Below are positions 43,298-51,276 of a stretch of DNA of 64,000 bases, in pieces. Numbering within the stretch: the first letter of the stretch is position 1; every line of letters starts with the position of its first letter. The position numbers were made by a program, and so were the translations under genes. The stretch lies in assembly GCF_002222055.1 (NCBI RefSeq), contig NZ_MUGS01000004.1:124001-188000 (forward strand), read 5' to 3'. The notes beneath the pieces were generated by a model, which was not told the origin of the DNA, did not search any database, and saw nothing but the letters and a program-made list of their open reading frames with translations. This DNA is from Flavobacterium araucananum. GTDB lineage: Bacteria; Bacteroidota; Bacteroidia; Flavobacteriales; Flavobacteriaceae.

Positions 43298-45694
43298 CTA
43301 AAATTTGTTGAGTATATAATTGAGCTTCACATAAAATGCTCTTCCGGGTTTTTGAACTGCAAAGTTGTCGTAAACCTGCTCGTCGGTTATATTTTTGGCA
43401 TCAAAGCTTACAATGAACTTCTTGTTTGGAAACGTATAACTCAATCCTAAATCATGCGGAAACTGAGAGGTTGTTTTATCGATTTCAAGCCATGTAGTAT
43501 AAAATTCGCCTACATAACCAAAGTTGTAATACAGGTTTAATTCTGAATTTTGCTGCACTACATTTTTAAAATTATACTGCACGTTTCCGTTTATAGTAAA
43601 GTAAGGTTCGTTGGGCAATTGCTGGTTGTAATACGTTAGAACATTACCGTTTATATCATATTTGTCTTTGAACAGGGAATTAAACTTCGACATGTTCATC
43701 CCAACAAATAACCGGTTGTTATACGAATATTCTAATGAAGCTTCGAACCCTATAGATTGGGCTTTTCCTAAATTTACCGCAGGAGAGGTTTGCAATGCTT
43801 CATTTAAGCGCGTGCTGAACTGGCGAACGATTTTGTTTTGGGAATTGCGCCAGAATCCCGAACCGCCAATGGTAACTTTGTGCTCGTTTATTTTATAAGG
43901 ACCAAAGCGCAATCCTACATTCAGGTTATCACTTTGCTCCGGTTTTAAGGAAGTATTGCTGGTAAGGTTTTCTCCGGGATTACCAAAAATTTCATTTTCA
44001 GACGGTAGCCTGATCGCTTTTTCTGCAGATAGGGAAACCATTACTTTTGGAACTACAAAATAAGAAGTTGCAAATCCGTAGCCAAAAAAAGAAGTGGTGT
44101 TTTTAGATACTACCTCTACATATTTATTTTGTCCGTTTTCAGTAACAATATTTGGATCTCGCTGTTCTGTTCGTTGTTCATAACGCTTAACAAAAATATT
44201 TGTTCTTAAACGAGAATCAAACGCCTGAAGTTCGTATGCCAGTGATAATACATTTTTATACAGGTTTCGGGTAGGCAAAAAGCTGCTTTCGAGTGGAGAT
44301 AATTCATCAAATTGGTTTCGGCCAAAAGTGTATAACATACTTCCAAAAACAAATTTGTGGTTTTCGTTTAGGGTATAGTTTAAACCTCCTCTGGTACTAA
44401 AAATTTTGCTGTCAAGATGCAGGATCGTTCTGGCTCCTTGCTGTGCTCCGGTTGGCGATAAAATAGGATCTCCGTAAAGACCTAAAGCTTTTTTGCCAAA
44501 CCAGTTATAGTTCCATCGAACGGTGTCGTTTACGATTTCGCTTCTTTGACTAAAAACAGAATTTACCGTAAACTCAAGTCCTTTTACTATAAAATCTTTT
44601 TTGGCATAGTTTACACTAATAACCTGTGCATCAGCTTCTGTAAATCTGCCTTTATAGGGTTTTGTCATGGACTGACCGTGCTGGATTTCGTTAAAATCAT
44701 CAGAGACATTAAAACCTATTAAAAAAGTATCTGCCCAGCTTACCTCTGTAAATCCCGCTTCGACACGCCCGCCATACGATCTGTAAGCATCATTAAATCG
44801 TTTTGCACGTACATAATCATAACGTCCGTTAGGTAAAATGTTATAGACAAACTTTCCCCAAACTTCATAATCATTGTCAGAGTAGTTGTAGAAACCGGAG
44901 CCTTTTAAGGTAAAACCTGATTTATCGCGATAAGTGGTATTAAAATTAGACTGAACAGTATTAAACGAACCATAAGAAACAGAAGCAGTAAGCGTATTTT
45001 TGGCCCCTTTTTTCAAAATTACATTAATCGCTCCGCCCAAAGCATCATCTGCCAAATGTGCGGGAATTACACCTTTGTAAACTTCGATTCGCTCTATTAA
45101 TGCGGGCGGAATACTGTTTAGATTAAAGGATGAACCATAAGTCGAGATAGGGATTCCGTCAATAAATATCCGGATCGCATTACCCGACATGCCGTTCAGA
45201 TTGTAATTTACGCTGGAACCTAATCCTCCGTTTTGCCTGATTCGAACCCCCGCAGATTGTCCCAGTAAATCATTTGTCTGAATATTGCGCTTTGCCGCTT
45301 CCTGAGTTTCTATGACATTTACAGAGAAACCCTTCTCCATTATCTCTTTTTTTACAGTTGTTTTTCTAACAACAACTTCTTTTAAAATTTTAGGATCATT
45401 TGCTTTTTCTACTGCAATATGTATGTCATGTGCAGGACGATTGATATGAATGTTGATCGTTTTTGTTTTGGCTTCTATCGAAGAAATTTCTAAAGTATAT
45501 TTTCCGTAGGGCAATCCTTTAATTTCAAATTTGCCATCATTGCTGACTACGGCAAACTTTTGCGTTCCTAAAACCAATACAGTTGCTCCAAAAGCAGATT
45601 CAGAACTTTCAAAGGTTACTTTTCCAGTAAGGTTTCCGTTTTGGGACCACGCTGGGAAAGCAGCAAACAAAAGAACAAATAATAAAAACCTCAT
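43298..45694 (-). CDS. TonB-dependent siderophore receptor (XusA-like)
   Basis: A 798-residue outer-membrane TonB-dependent receptor. After a signal peptide (MRFLLFVLLFAAFPAWSQ) come a CarboxypepD_reg-like domain (about residues 20-95), a plug (about 120-215, QTNDLLGQSAGVRIRQNGGLGS, split; IRIFIDGIPI) and a 22-strand barrel ending in AFYVKLNYILNKF. The frame extends to 45712, but a -7 element lies at 45721-45728, which would leave almost no leader for that start, so the ATG at 45694 is preferred. It probably imports iron-siderophore complexes with the DUF4374 lipoprotein encoded 31 bases downstream. Confidence 0.9.
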   Translation of the reverse strand: MRFLLFVLLFAAFPAWSQNGNLTGKVTFESSESAFGATVLVLGTQKFAVVSNDGKFEIKGLPYGKYTLEISSIEAKTKTINIHINRPAHDIHIAVEKANDPKILKEVVVRKTTVKKEIMEKGFSVNVIETQEAAKRNIQTNDLLGQSAGVRIRQNGGLGSSVNYNLNGMSGNAIRIFIDGIPISTYGSSFNLNSIPPALIERIEVYKGVIPAHLADDALGGAINVILKKGAKNTLTASVSYGSFNTVQSNFNTTYRDKSGFTLKGSGFYNYSDNDYEVWGKFVYNILPNGRYDYVRAKRFNDAYRSYGGRVEAGFTEVSWADTFLIGFNVSDDFNEIQHGQSMTKPYKGRFTEADAQVISVNYAKKDFIVKGLEFTVNSVFSQRSEIVNDTVRWNYNWFGKKALGLYGDPILSPTGAQQGARTILHLDSKIFSTRGGLNYTLNENHKFVFGSMLYTFGRNQFDELSPLESSFLPTRNLYKNVLSLAYELQAFDSRLRTNIFVKRYEQRTEQRDPNIVTENGQNKYVEVVSKNTTSFFGYGFATSYFVVPKVMVSLSAEKAIRLPSENEIFGNPGENLTSNTSLKPEQSDNLNVGLRFGPYKINEHKVTIGGSGFWRNSQNKIVRQFSTRLNEALQTSPAVNLGKAQSIGFEASLEYSYNNRLFVGMNMSKFNSLFKDKYDINGNVLTYYNQQLPNEPYFTINGNVQYNFKNVVQQNSELNLYYNFGYVGEFYTTWLEIDKTTSQFPHDLGLSYTFPNKKFIVSFDAKNITDEQVYDNFAVQKPGRAFYVKLNYILNKF

Positions 45695-45720
45695 AATTAA
45701 TTTACTTATCAATAGGAGCG

Positions 45721-45728
45721 CAAACTTA
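45721..45728 (-). promoter_or_regulatory. -7 element TAAGTTTG of the receptor operon
   Basis: An exact TAnnTTTG match on the minus strand about 26 bases before the ATG at 45694. No clear -33 element is seen. I find no obvious Fur box nearby. Confidence 0.45.
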
Positions 45729-45859
45729 TGTTATAGTTTATATTTAATCTAAATAAAGAGATTAAAAGATCATTAGAATTGCATTACAAATTCTAATGTC
45801 GAAAAAGACAGAAAAATAATGTGACCTAAAATGTTTGCTGCGTTTTTATTATAAATTAA

Positions 45860-46066
45860 CCGTTGGGTATAATTACTTCGCCTGTTCGCTTCGCTTGAGT
45901 CAAAAAATATATATTTAACACATAGAAACATAGATTTTTTTAGCTAAAAGGAATGCAAAAAGAAATACATTTCTTTTACATAGCCAGGCTATGTGCATTT
46001 TAAACAAGTGAAAAGCCTTTTTTAAATGATCCAAAAGCTATGTTTTAGTTAATTACATCCAACGGG
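45860..46066 (+). mobile_element. MITE-like element, copy A
   Basis: A 207-base non-coding element with terminal inverted repeats (CCGTTGGGTATAATTAC at the left, GTTAATTACATCCAACGGG at the right), flanked by TTAA on both sides. It is strongly similar to the inverse of 54401-54618. Internal words such as ACACATAGAAACATAG and the inner palindrome ACATAGCCAGGCTATGT suggest a fold-back structure. It carries no transposase and lies between two divergently transcribed units. Confidence 0.75.
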
Positions 46067-46094
46067 TTAAATTATTCTTAAATTGTTTTTAGCT

Positions 46095-46112
46095 GAAAAA
46101 TTATTCGGTTAA
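46095..46112 (-). promoter_or_regulatory. TetR operator motif, copy 1
   Basis: On the minus strand it reads TTAACCGAATAATTTTTC, matching the motif at 46720-46737 at 16 of 18 positions. It lies 9 bases before the TetR gene, which fits autoregulation. Confidence 0.55.
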
Positions 46113-46121
46113 CTTTACGCT

Positions 46122-46703
46122 ATGAGACCACTAGATCCAATAAAAGAAAATGCAATTATTCAGGCTGTGTTTACAATAGCCGGAACCTACGGATTAGCCG
46201 GAATTACGACTGCCAGAATTAGTAAGGAAGCCGGTATAGGACTAGGAAGTTTGTATACTTACTTTAAAACGAAAGAGGAACTCATTCAGGAAGCTTATTT
46301 TAGGGTAGAACATGTTCTCACACAAAAAATGTATGAAGGTTTTGATAGTACAACACCCATCAAAATATCACTTCGCAGCATTTACTTTAATACTCTTAAA
46401 TACAGGCTAAAACATTATAATGAGACCATCTTTATCGATCAGTACATTCAGTCAAATTACGTACAACTTAATCTTGAAAAACAATTGCGTGATTTTGAAT
46501 TTCAGCATAAACCCTTATATAATTTAATTGAGAAAGGACAAAAAGAAGGAATTTTGGTTGGTTTGCCTTCTTTTACCCTCATTAACTTTATTAATGGAGC
46601 AATTCAATCAACTACCCATGGCATGGTTCAAAAACTGATTCCCCTAAAGAGAGAAGCCATCGAGGGAGGTTTCAGGATGATGTGGAAGGGAATCAGTTCT
46701 TAA
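46122..46703 (+). CDS. TetR/AcrR-family transcriptional regulator
   Basis: A 193-residue one-component repressor. The N-terminal helix-turn-helix (about residues 8-55) is typical: AIIQAVFTIAGTYGLAGITT, ARISKEAGIGLGSLYTYFKTKEELI (split). The C-terminal part is a ligand-binding helical domain, including a KPLYNLIEKGQKEGIL segment often seen in TetR proteins. It probably represses itself and the alcohol dehydrogenase gene at 46763, because both upstream regions share a TTAACCGAATAA motif. Confidence 0.92.
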   Translation: MRPLDPIKENAIIQAVFTIAGTYGLAGITTARISKEAGIGLGSLYTYFKTKEELIQEAYFRVEHVLTQKMYEGFDSTTPIKISLRSIYFNTLKYRLKHYNETIFIDQYIQSNYVQLNLEKQLRDFEFQHKPLYNLIEKGQKEGILVGLPSFTLINFINGAIQSTTHGMVQKLIPLKREAIEGGFRMMWKGISS

Positions 46704-46719
46704 TAAAAAAAAATATTTT

Positions 46720-46743
46720 TTAACCGAATAAATATTCAATTAA
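46720..46743 (+). promoter_or_regulatory. TetR operator motif, copy 2 (imperfect 24-bp palindrome)
   Basis: Two TTAAnnGAATA half-sites face each other around a central AA: TTAA, 2 bases, GAATA, AA, TATTC, 2 bases, TTAA. It lies 19 bases before the alcohol dehydrogenase start. Confidence 0.6.
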
Positions 46744-46762
46744 TACTTTAAAATTTTATATC

Positions 46763-47872
46763 ATGAAAATAGAAGCTGCCGTTTTATCACATACCAAAGG
46801 ACCATTTAGTTTGCAGACCATCGAACTAAATACAGAATTGCATCCGGAAGAAATTTTGGTAAAAATTGTTGCCACGGGATTATGCCATACAGATCTGGCG
46901 ATTAGAGATGAGCAGATTCCGTTTAACATCCCTGCCATTTTAGGGCATGAAGGCGCCGGAACCGTAGAAAAAATAGGTAGTAGTGTGACTAAAGTCAAAA
47001 TAGGCGATCATGTTATTCTGGCTCCTGCAAGTTGCGGAAAATGCAGTTATTGCAAGTCAGGACATCCCTCTTATTGTATCGATTTTTTTCCGTTGAATTT
47101 AGGAAGCGGAAAACGAGCAGATGGTTCTTGTCCTTATCACGATCATAGCGGGCAGGAGGTAAGTGGTTTCTTTTTTGGACAATCTTCTTTTGCCACTTAT
47201 TCTCTTGTTGCCGAAAACAATGTAGTCAAAGTTCAAAACGATGTTCCTCTGGAGATATTAGGACCACTAGGTTGTGGTTTGCAAACCGGAGCAGGAAGTG
47301 TACTAAATGTATTAAATCCCCAGGCTGGAGAAAGTATTGTGATTTCTGGTGTTGGTCCTGTAGGTTTAGCTGGAATTATGGCAGCAAAAGCGGCAGGTTG
47401 TACTACTATTATTGCTGTAGATGTACATGATAACCGATTGGAATTGGCAAAAGAATTAGGCGCAACTCATGCCATTAATAGTAAAAATGTAGTAGTCTCT
47501 GAAGAAATAAATACTAAAATTCATCCCGGCGGAGTACATTATGCCTTAGATACCACCGGAAGAAGTGAGGTTATTAATCAGGTTGTAGGATCGTTACGAT
47601 TTATGGGAAAATGTGTTGTTGTTGCCGTACCACCTACACCAACGATGGAGGTTGATAATGCCATTTTTACAATGGGGCGTTCTATTCAGTATGTGGTTGA
47701 GGGCGATAGTGTCCCCGATATTTTTATTCCGCAATTAATCAATCTTTACAAAAAAGGACTGTTTCCTTTTGATAAATTAATCAGGTTTTATGAGTTTGAT
47801 CAGATCAATCAGGCAATCGAAGATTCTGAAAAAGGAATTACCCTTAAAGCCGTTTTAAGAATGCCTAAATAA
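46763..47872 (+). CDS. zinc-dependent alcohol dehydrogenase (MDR family, aryl-alcohol type)
   Basis: A 369-residue cytoplasmic medium-chain dehydrogenase that interconverts alcohols and aldehydes with NAD(H). Catalytic zinc ligands are Cys41 (GLCHTD), His62-Glu63 (GHEGAG) and a Cys near 173 (LGCGLQTGAG). The structural zinc site is complete: Cys91, Cys94, Cys97 and Cys105. The nucleotide-binding fold has GVGPVGLAG, and Asp in AVDVHDNR favours NAD over NADP. It resembles the benzyl/aryl-alcohol dehydrogenase branch. The upstream operator suggests induction by an aldehyde or alcohol through the neighbouring TetR. Confidence 0.92.
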   Translation: MKIEAAVLSHTKGPFSLQTIELNTELHPEEILVKIVATGLCHTDLAIRDEQIPFNIPAILGHEGAGTVEKIGSSVTKVKIGDHVILAPASCGKCSYCKSGHPSYCIDFFPLNLGSGKRADGSCPYHDHSGQEVSGFFFGQSSFATYSLVAENNVVKVQNDVPLEILGPLGCGLQTGAGSVLNVLNPQAGESIVISGVGPVGLAGIMAAKAAGCTTIIAVDVHDNRLELAKELGATHAINSKNVVVSEEINTKIHPGGVHYALDTTGRSEVINQVVGSLRFMGKCVVVAVPPTPTMEVDNAIFTMGRSIQYVVEGDSVPDIFIPQLINLYKKGLFPFDKLIRFYEFDQINQAIEDSEKGITLKAVLRMPK

Positions 47873-47907
47873 GGAGTTTTTAAAGAGAAATGACTTTCAG
47901 TTTTCTT

Positions 47908-47954
47908 AATTATCTGATTCAAAAAATAATTCCTTAATTTTGAATCAGATAATT
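47908..47954. terminator. perfect 17-bp inverted repeat after the dehydrogenase gene
   Basis: AATTATCTGATTCAAAA and TTTTGAATCAGATAATT flank a 13-base loop. The position after the stop suggests a terminator, but there is no T-run, and a TAnnTTTG match (TAATTTTG, 47935-47942) overlaps the right arm 48 bases before the AraC gene, so it could equally be an operator. Confidence 0.5.
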
Positions 47955-47989
47955 TACTTACGGTTCCTTGAATACTTTTATCTCTAACT

Positions 47990-48817
47990 ATGCTTTCTTT
48001 CAAAACACACCATCAGGAATTTGACTCACCCGAAGCATTACAGGATGCCATTAAATGCTTTTGGTATGATAGAATAGAATACGGAGTTCAACAATCGAGT
48101 TTTGAGGTTGTACCAGATGGTTATGCCGAAATTATTTTTTATTTTGGCAGTAATCTCAGCATTTCTCACAACGGAAATTTACAGCATTTGCCTTCACCTT
48201 TTATAATGGGATTATTGAATCAGCCTGTTGTTTTGCACGCAGAAAAAGCGATAGAAATTATTGCTGTAAGATGTTTTCCCTGGACTGTTTTTGACTTGTT
48301 AGGATTGCCTTCCGGTAAAGATGGGGTGCAGATTTTTGAGCATCCTGTAGCACAACTGCATCCTAAATTGAAGGAGTTGATCCTGGCTAAAAAAACAGAA
48401 GAAGCAATTGATACGGTAAAAGAGTATTTTGCAAACGCCAGATCAAAAATCGCTCCCAATAGTTTGTTGTTCAAAGCAGGAGTTGCAATGCGACAAGCCA
48501 ATGGTGCAATGCCGGTAAGTCAGGTAGCAGCAGCGGCTCATGCTACAGTTCGTACATTAGAAAGAAACTTTAAGCAATCGTCCGGTTATAGTGTAAAAGA
48601 TGTTTCAGGATTGATACGATTTGAGCAGGTACGCAACCAATTGTGGCACAATCCGGATTGTAATATTGCCGCTTTGGCACAGGAATTAGGTTATACAGAT
48701 CAATCTCATCTTAGTAGAGAATTTAAACGATATACCGGAACTACTCCGGCCGCATTTGCGCGTAAAGCCAGAAAAGATGCTGTAAAAACTGATTTTGTCG
48801 CATTTATACAATCCTAA
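47990..48817 (+). CDS. AraC-family transcriptional regulator
   Basis: A 275-residue regulator. The N-terminal part (about residues 10-150) resembles DUF6597-type sensing domains found before AraC tails (FEVVPDGYAEIIFYFGS, PSPFIMGLLNQPV). The AraC double helix-turn-helix covers about 170-265: VSQVAAAAHATVRTLERNFK then IAALAQELGYTDQSHLSREF and GTTPAAFARK. It starts at the first ATG. The Tet(X)-like monooxygenase gene begins 49 bases downstream on the same strand, so this is its probable local activator, although co-transcription without regulation is also possible. Confidence 0.9.
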   Translation: MLSFKTHHQEFDSPEALQDAIKCFWYDRIEYGVQQSSFEVVPDGYAEIIFYFGSNLSISHNGNLQHLPSPFIMGLLNQPVVLHAEKAIEIIAVRCFPWTVFDLLGLPSGKDGVQIFEHPVAQLHPKLKELILAKKTEEAIDTVKEYFANARSKIAPNSLLFKAGVAMRQANGAMPVSQVAAAAHATVRTLERNFKQSSGYSVKDVSGLIRFEQVRNQLWHNPDCNIAALAQELGYTDQSHLSREFKRYTGTTPAAFARKARKDAVKTDFVAFIQS

Positions 48818-48866
48818 CCTAACGGTATTTTAGAATTTTGTCTTTCAATTTAAAAGACAAAAAATC

Positions 48867-49994
48867 ATGTTATTAAAAAATAAAAAAATAGCCATTATTG
48901 GTGCAGGGCCTGTTGGTCTTACTATGGCAAAATTACTGCAACAAAACGGAATCGATGTTACGGTTTACGAAAGAGACAAGGACTCGAAGACAAGAATTTC
49001 TGGTGGTACACTTGACTTGCATAAAGGTTCTGGACAGGACGCCCTGAAAAAAGCGGGATTGCTGGAAACGTATTTCGCAAAGGCAAAACCTATGGGAAGA
49101 ACAATTGCCAATGAACAGGGCGAGGTTTTATTCTCTAAAAAACCTACAGCTCAAAATCAATATGACAACCCTGAGATTAACCGTAACGATTTAAGACAAT
49201 TATTACTTGATAGCCTGAAAAGCGACACTGTAGTCTGGGATCGAAAATTTACGAACCTTAAAGCCTACAACGGAAAGTGGCTTTTAGAATTTGAAAATGA
49301 GCCAAGTGCAACGGCAGATTTTGTCATTGCGGCCAATGGCGGGATGTCTAAGGCCAGAGCTTTTGTTACGGATGCAACTATCGAATACACGGGAACCCTT
49401 ATCATACAAGGCGAGGTTCCTGACCCAAAAGTGATGTGTCCGGAGTTTTATAAATTGTGTAGCGATAACATCATAATGATTGCCAAAGACGGGAATTTGT
49501 TGGTAGCAAACCCTAAAAATGGTAATGTATTGAGTTATAGTGTGATTTTTAAGATGCCTGAAACATTTACCCCAATGCAACGAGATGTTCCCGATACTAC
49601 GAAAATTGCTGCATACCTTAGCGACAAATTGCAGGATTGGCATGAAAATTACAAGCAATTATTTTGCGCTACAGGATCTTTTGTATTATGGCCTACAAGA
49701 AAAATAGCCTTAGATAAGCCTTGGAAAAACACTCGTCCTTTGCCCATAACCCTTATTGGCGATGCAGCGCACATTATGCCGCCTTTTGCAGGTCAGGGCG
49801 CCAATAGTGGCTTACTGGATGCCTTAATTTTATCTGATAATCTAACAAATGAAAAATTTGAAACTATAGAAGCTGCTGTCTCAGATTATGAACAAAAAAT
49901 GATGGTTTATGCAAAAAAAGCACAGCTCGAAACTGCAAAGAATGAATTGGAAATGCAGCATCCTAATTTCTCCTTTCAAAAAATATATCAATAA
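48867..49994 (+). CDS. Tet(X)-like FAD-dependent monooxygenase
   Basis: A 375-residue flavoprotein hydroxylase closely similar to Tet(X) along its whole length, from memory of that sequence. FAD sites are GAGPVG (residues 12-17), NRNDLR (105-110) and GDAAHIMPPFAGQGAN. Substrate-site residues differ from Tet(X): the positions I recall as Arg213, Phe224, His234 and Gly236 are here Ile202, Val213, Ser223 and Ser225, while Gln192 is kept as Gln181. It may therefore oxidise another compound. It has no signal peptide and is not on an obvious mobile element. It follows an AraC regulator and is closed by a terminator. Confidence 0.88.
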   Translation: MLLKNKKIAIIGAGPVGLTMAKLLQQNGIDVTVYERDKDSKTRISGGTLDLHKGSGQDALKKAGLLETYFAKAKPMGRTIANEQGEVLFSKKPTAQNQYDNPEINRNDLRQLLLDSLKSDTVVWDRKFTNLKAYNGKWLLEFENEPSATADFVIAANGGMSKARAFVTDATIEYTGTLIIQGEVPDPKVMCPEFYKLCSDNIIMIAKDGNLLVANPKNGNVLSYSVIFKMPETFTPMQRDVPDTTKIAAYLSDKLQDWHENYKQLFCATGSFVLWPTRKIALDKPWKNTRPLPITLIGDAAHIMPPFAGQGANSGLLDALILSDNLTNEKFETIEAAVSDYEQKMMVYAKKAQLETAKNELEMQHPNFSFQKIYQ

Positions 49995-50019
49995 GAAAGA
50001 CACTCAGCATCCTTATTTT

Positions 50020-50047
50020 AAGACAATCTTAGCGGGTTGTCTTTTTT
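50020..50047 (+). terminator. rho-independent terminator
   Basis: AAGACAA pairs with TTGTCTT around a 10-base loop and is followed by a T-run, 26 bases after the monooxygenase gene. Confidence 0.8.
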
Positions 50048-50072
50048 ATGGAACGCGTTTCTAAAAAAGAAA

Positions 50073-51080
50073 TTAAAGCCTGGGCTTAAATTTTTTGATT
50101 TTAAAGTTTTTAGATTTTACCAGTTTTCCGTTGTCCGTAATCATTACACAACTGTACTCCGGATATTTTTTTAGAAGAAGTAGACCTTGTGTTTGTCCTA
50201 AAACCATAAGCGAAGTACTTAAGCCATTTGCCGTTTCTGCGTTTGGACCAAAAACAGATACGCTGCACAATCCTGTAGCGGGATAACCTGTAGCGGGGTT
50301 TATAATATGCGAATAGCGTTTGCCATTAAAGATTACAAACTTTTCATAACTGCCAGAGGTTGTTACGGCACCATTGTTTAGCGGCACTACTGCAAACAAT
50401 GTATCCGGATGAAAAGGATTTGTCATCCCAATGTTCCAGTCTTTGCCATTGGGTTGTTTTCCCCAGGCTGTCATATCGCCGGATCCGTTTACGATTCCGG
50501 CTTTTATACCTTTTGCCAGCATCATATTTCGGCATTTATCTGTTGCATATCCTTCGCCCAAAGCACCAAAACCTATTTTCATTCCTTTTAGTTTTAGGAA
50601 TATGGTTGATTGTACAGTATCTAAAACGATATTTTTATAGCCCACTTTCTCCACTGATTTTTTTATGGCTTCTGCCGAAGGCATCTCTGTCATCGATCCG
50701 TCAAATTTCCAGATCCTGTCCATAGCAGCAAAACTTACATCAAAACCACCTTTTGTAGCCTCAGAAAATTGTATCGCCCGTTGCGTTAATTCAAGAACCT
50801 CACGATCAACTTTTATGGGTTTAATCCCTGCATTCTGGTTGACTTGAGATACTTGTGAATCCGGTTTCCAGTCTGATATTAGATTTTCGATTCGGGTAAT
50901 TTCGGCAATTACTTCATCGATGTTTTGCTCTGCGAGTAGAGAATCTTTTGCAACAATAGTAATATCAAAACGACCTCCCATAAGCAACGTCGTTCTTTTG
51001 CGCAAAACCTGTGCATTGCCGGAGAAGCTGCACATTATTACAGAAAGAAACAGAAATTTATACAGGATTGATTTATGCAT
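50073..51080 (-). CDS. apbE: FAD:protein FMN transferase (ApbE family)
   Basis: A 335-residue exported flavinyltransferase that covalently attaches FMN to Thr residues of target proteins using FAD and divalent metal. Signal peptide about residues 1-24. ApbE family marks are MGGRFDITIVAKD, the LISDWKPDSQVSQVNQNAG segment, GFGALGEGYATDK, GIVNGSGDMTAWGKQ and SHIINPATGYPA. It differs from NqrC-linked copies in its context: here it follows a PepSY-flavodoxin reductase, with a DUF2271 protein and an ankyrin protein further upstream. The flavinylated partner is not in the window, unless an unusual site exists in one of those proteins. Confidence 0.92.
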   Translation of the reverse strand: MHKSILYKFLFLSVIMCSFSGNAQVLRKRTTLLMGGRFDITIVAKDSLLAEQNIDEVIAEITRIENLISDWKPDSQVSQVNQNAGIKPIKVDREVLELTQRAIQFSEATKGGFDVSFAAMDRIWKFDGSMTEMPSAEAIKKSVEKVGYKNIVLDTVQSTIFLKLKGMKIGFGALGEGYATDKCRNMMLAKGIKAGIVNGSGDMTAWGKQPNGKDWNIGMTNPFHPDTLFAVVPLNNGAVTTSGSYEKFVIFNGKRYSHIINPATGYPATGLCSVSVFGPNAETANGLSTSLMVLGQTQGLLLLKKYPEYSCVMITDNGKLVKSKNFKIKKFKPRL

Positions 51081-51105
51081 GATATTAAAAAAAAAAATTA
51101 TAAAA

Positions 51106-51199
51106 GCTCCAGCGGAGCAAAATATTTATAGACAAATGATGCATTCGTTTTAAAGCTCCAGCGGAGCGATATTTTCATTTTGATAGTAAAGATATGTCA
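51106..51199. repeat. hairpin repeat with GCTCCAGCGGAGC units
   Basis: Two identical 13-base palindromic units (51106-51118 and 51155-51167) are followed by ATATGTCACCCCGATGGG. It looks like a member of a dispersed flavobacterial intergenic repeat family, located between the apbE and PepSY genes. Confidence 0.6.
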
Positions 51200-51218
51200 C
51201 CCCGATGGGACTTGTTGA

Positions 51219-51276
51219 ATCAAAAATCAAAAATCAAAAATCAAAAATCTACAATCAAAAATCTACAATCTACAAT
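51219..51276. repeat. ATCAAAA/ATCTACA heptamer tandem repeat
   Basis: About eight 7-base units: ATCAAAA repeated four times, then alternating with ATCTACA. The tract runs up to the stop codon of the PepSY reductase gene, so slippage could change its 3' end. Confidence 0.85.

Noticed and set aside
48867..49994. Calling the monooxygenase tetX, a tetracycline-resistance gene
   Set aside because: Substrate-site positions differ and no resistance context is present, so only Tet(X)-like is justified.
51219..51276. CRISPR array
   Set aside because: The units are 7-base simple repeats without spacers and there are no cas genes.
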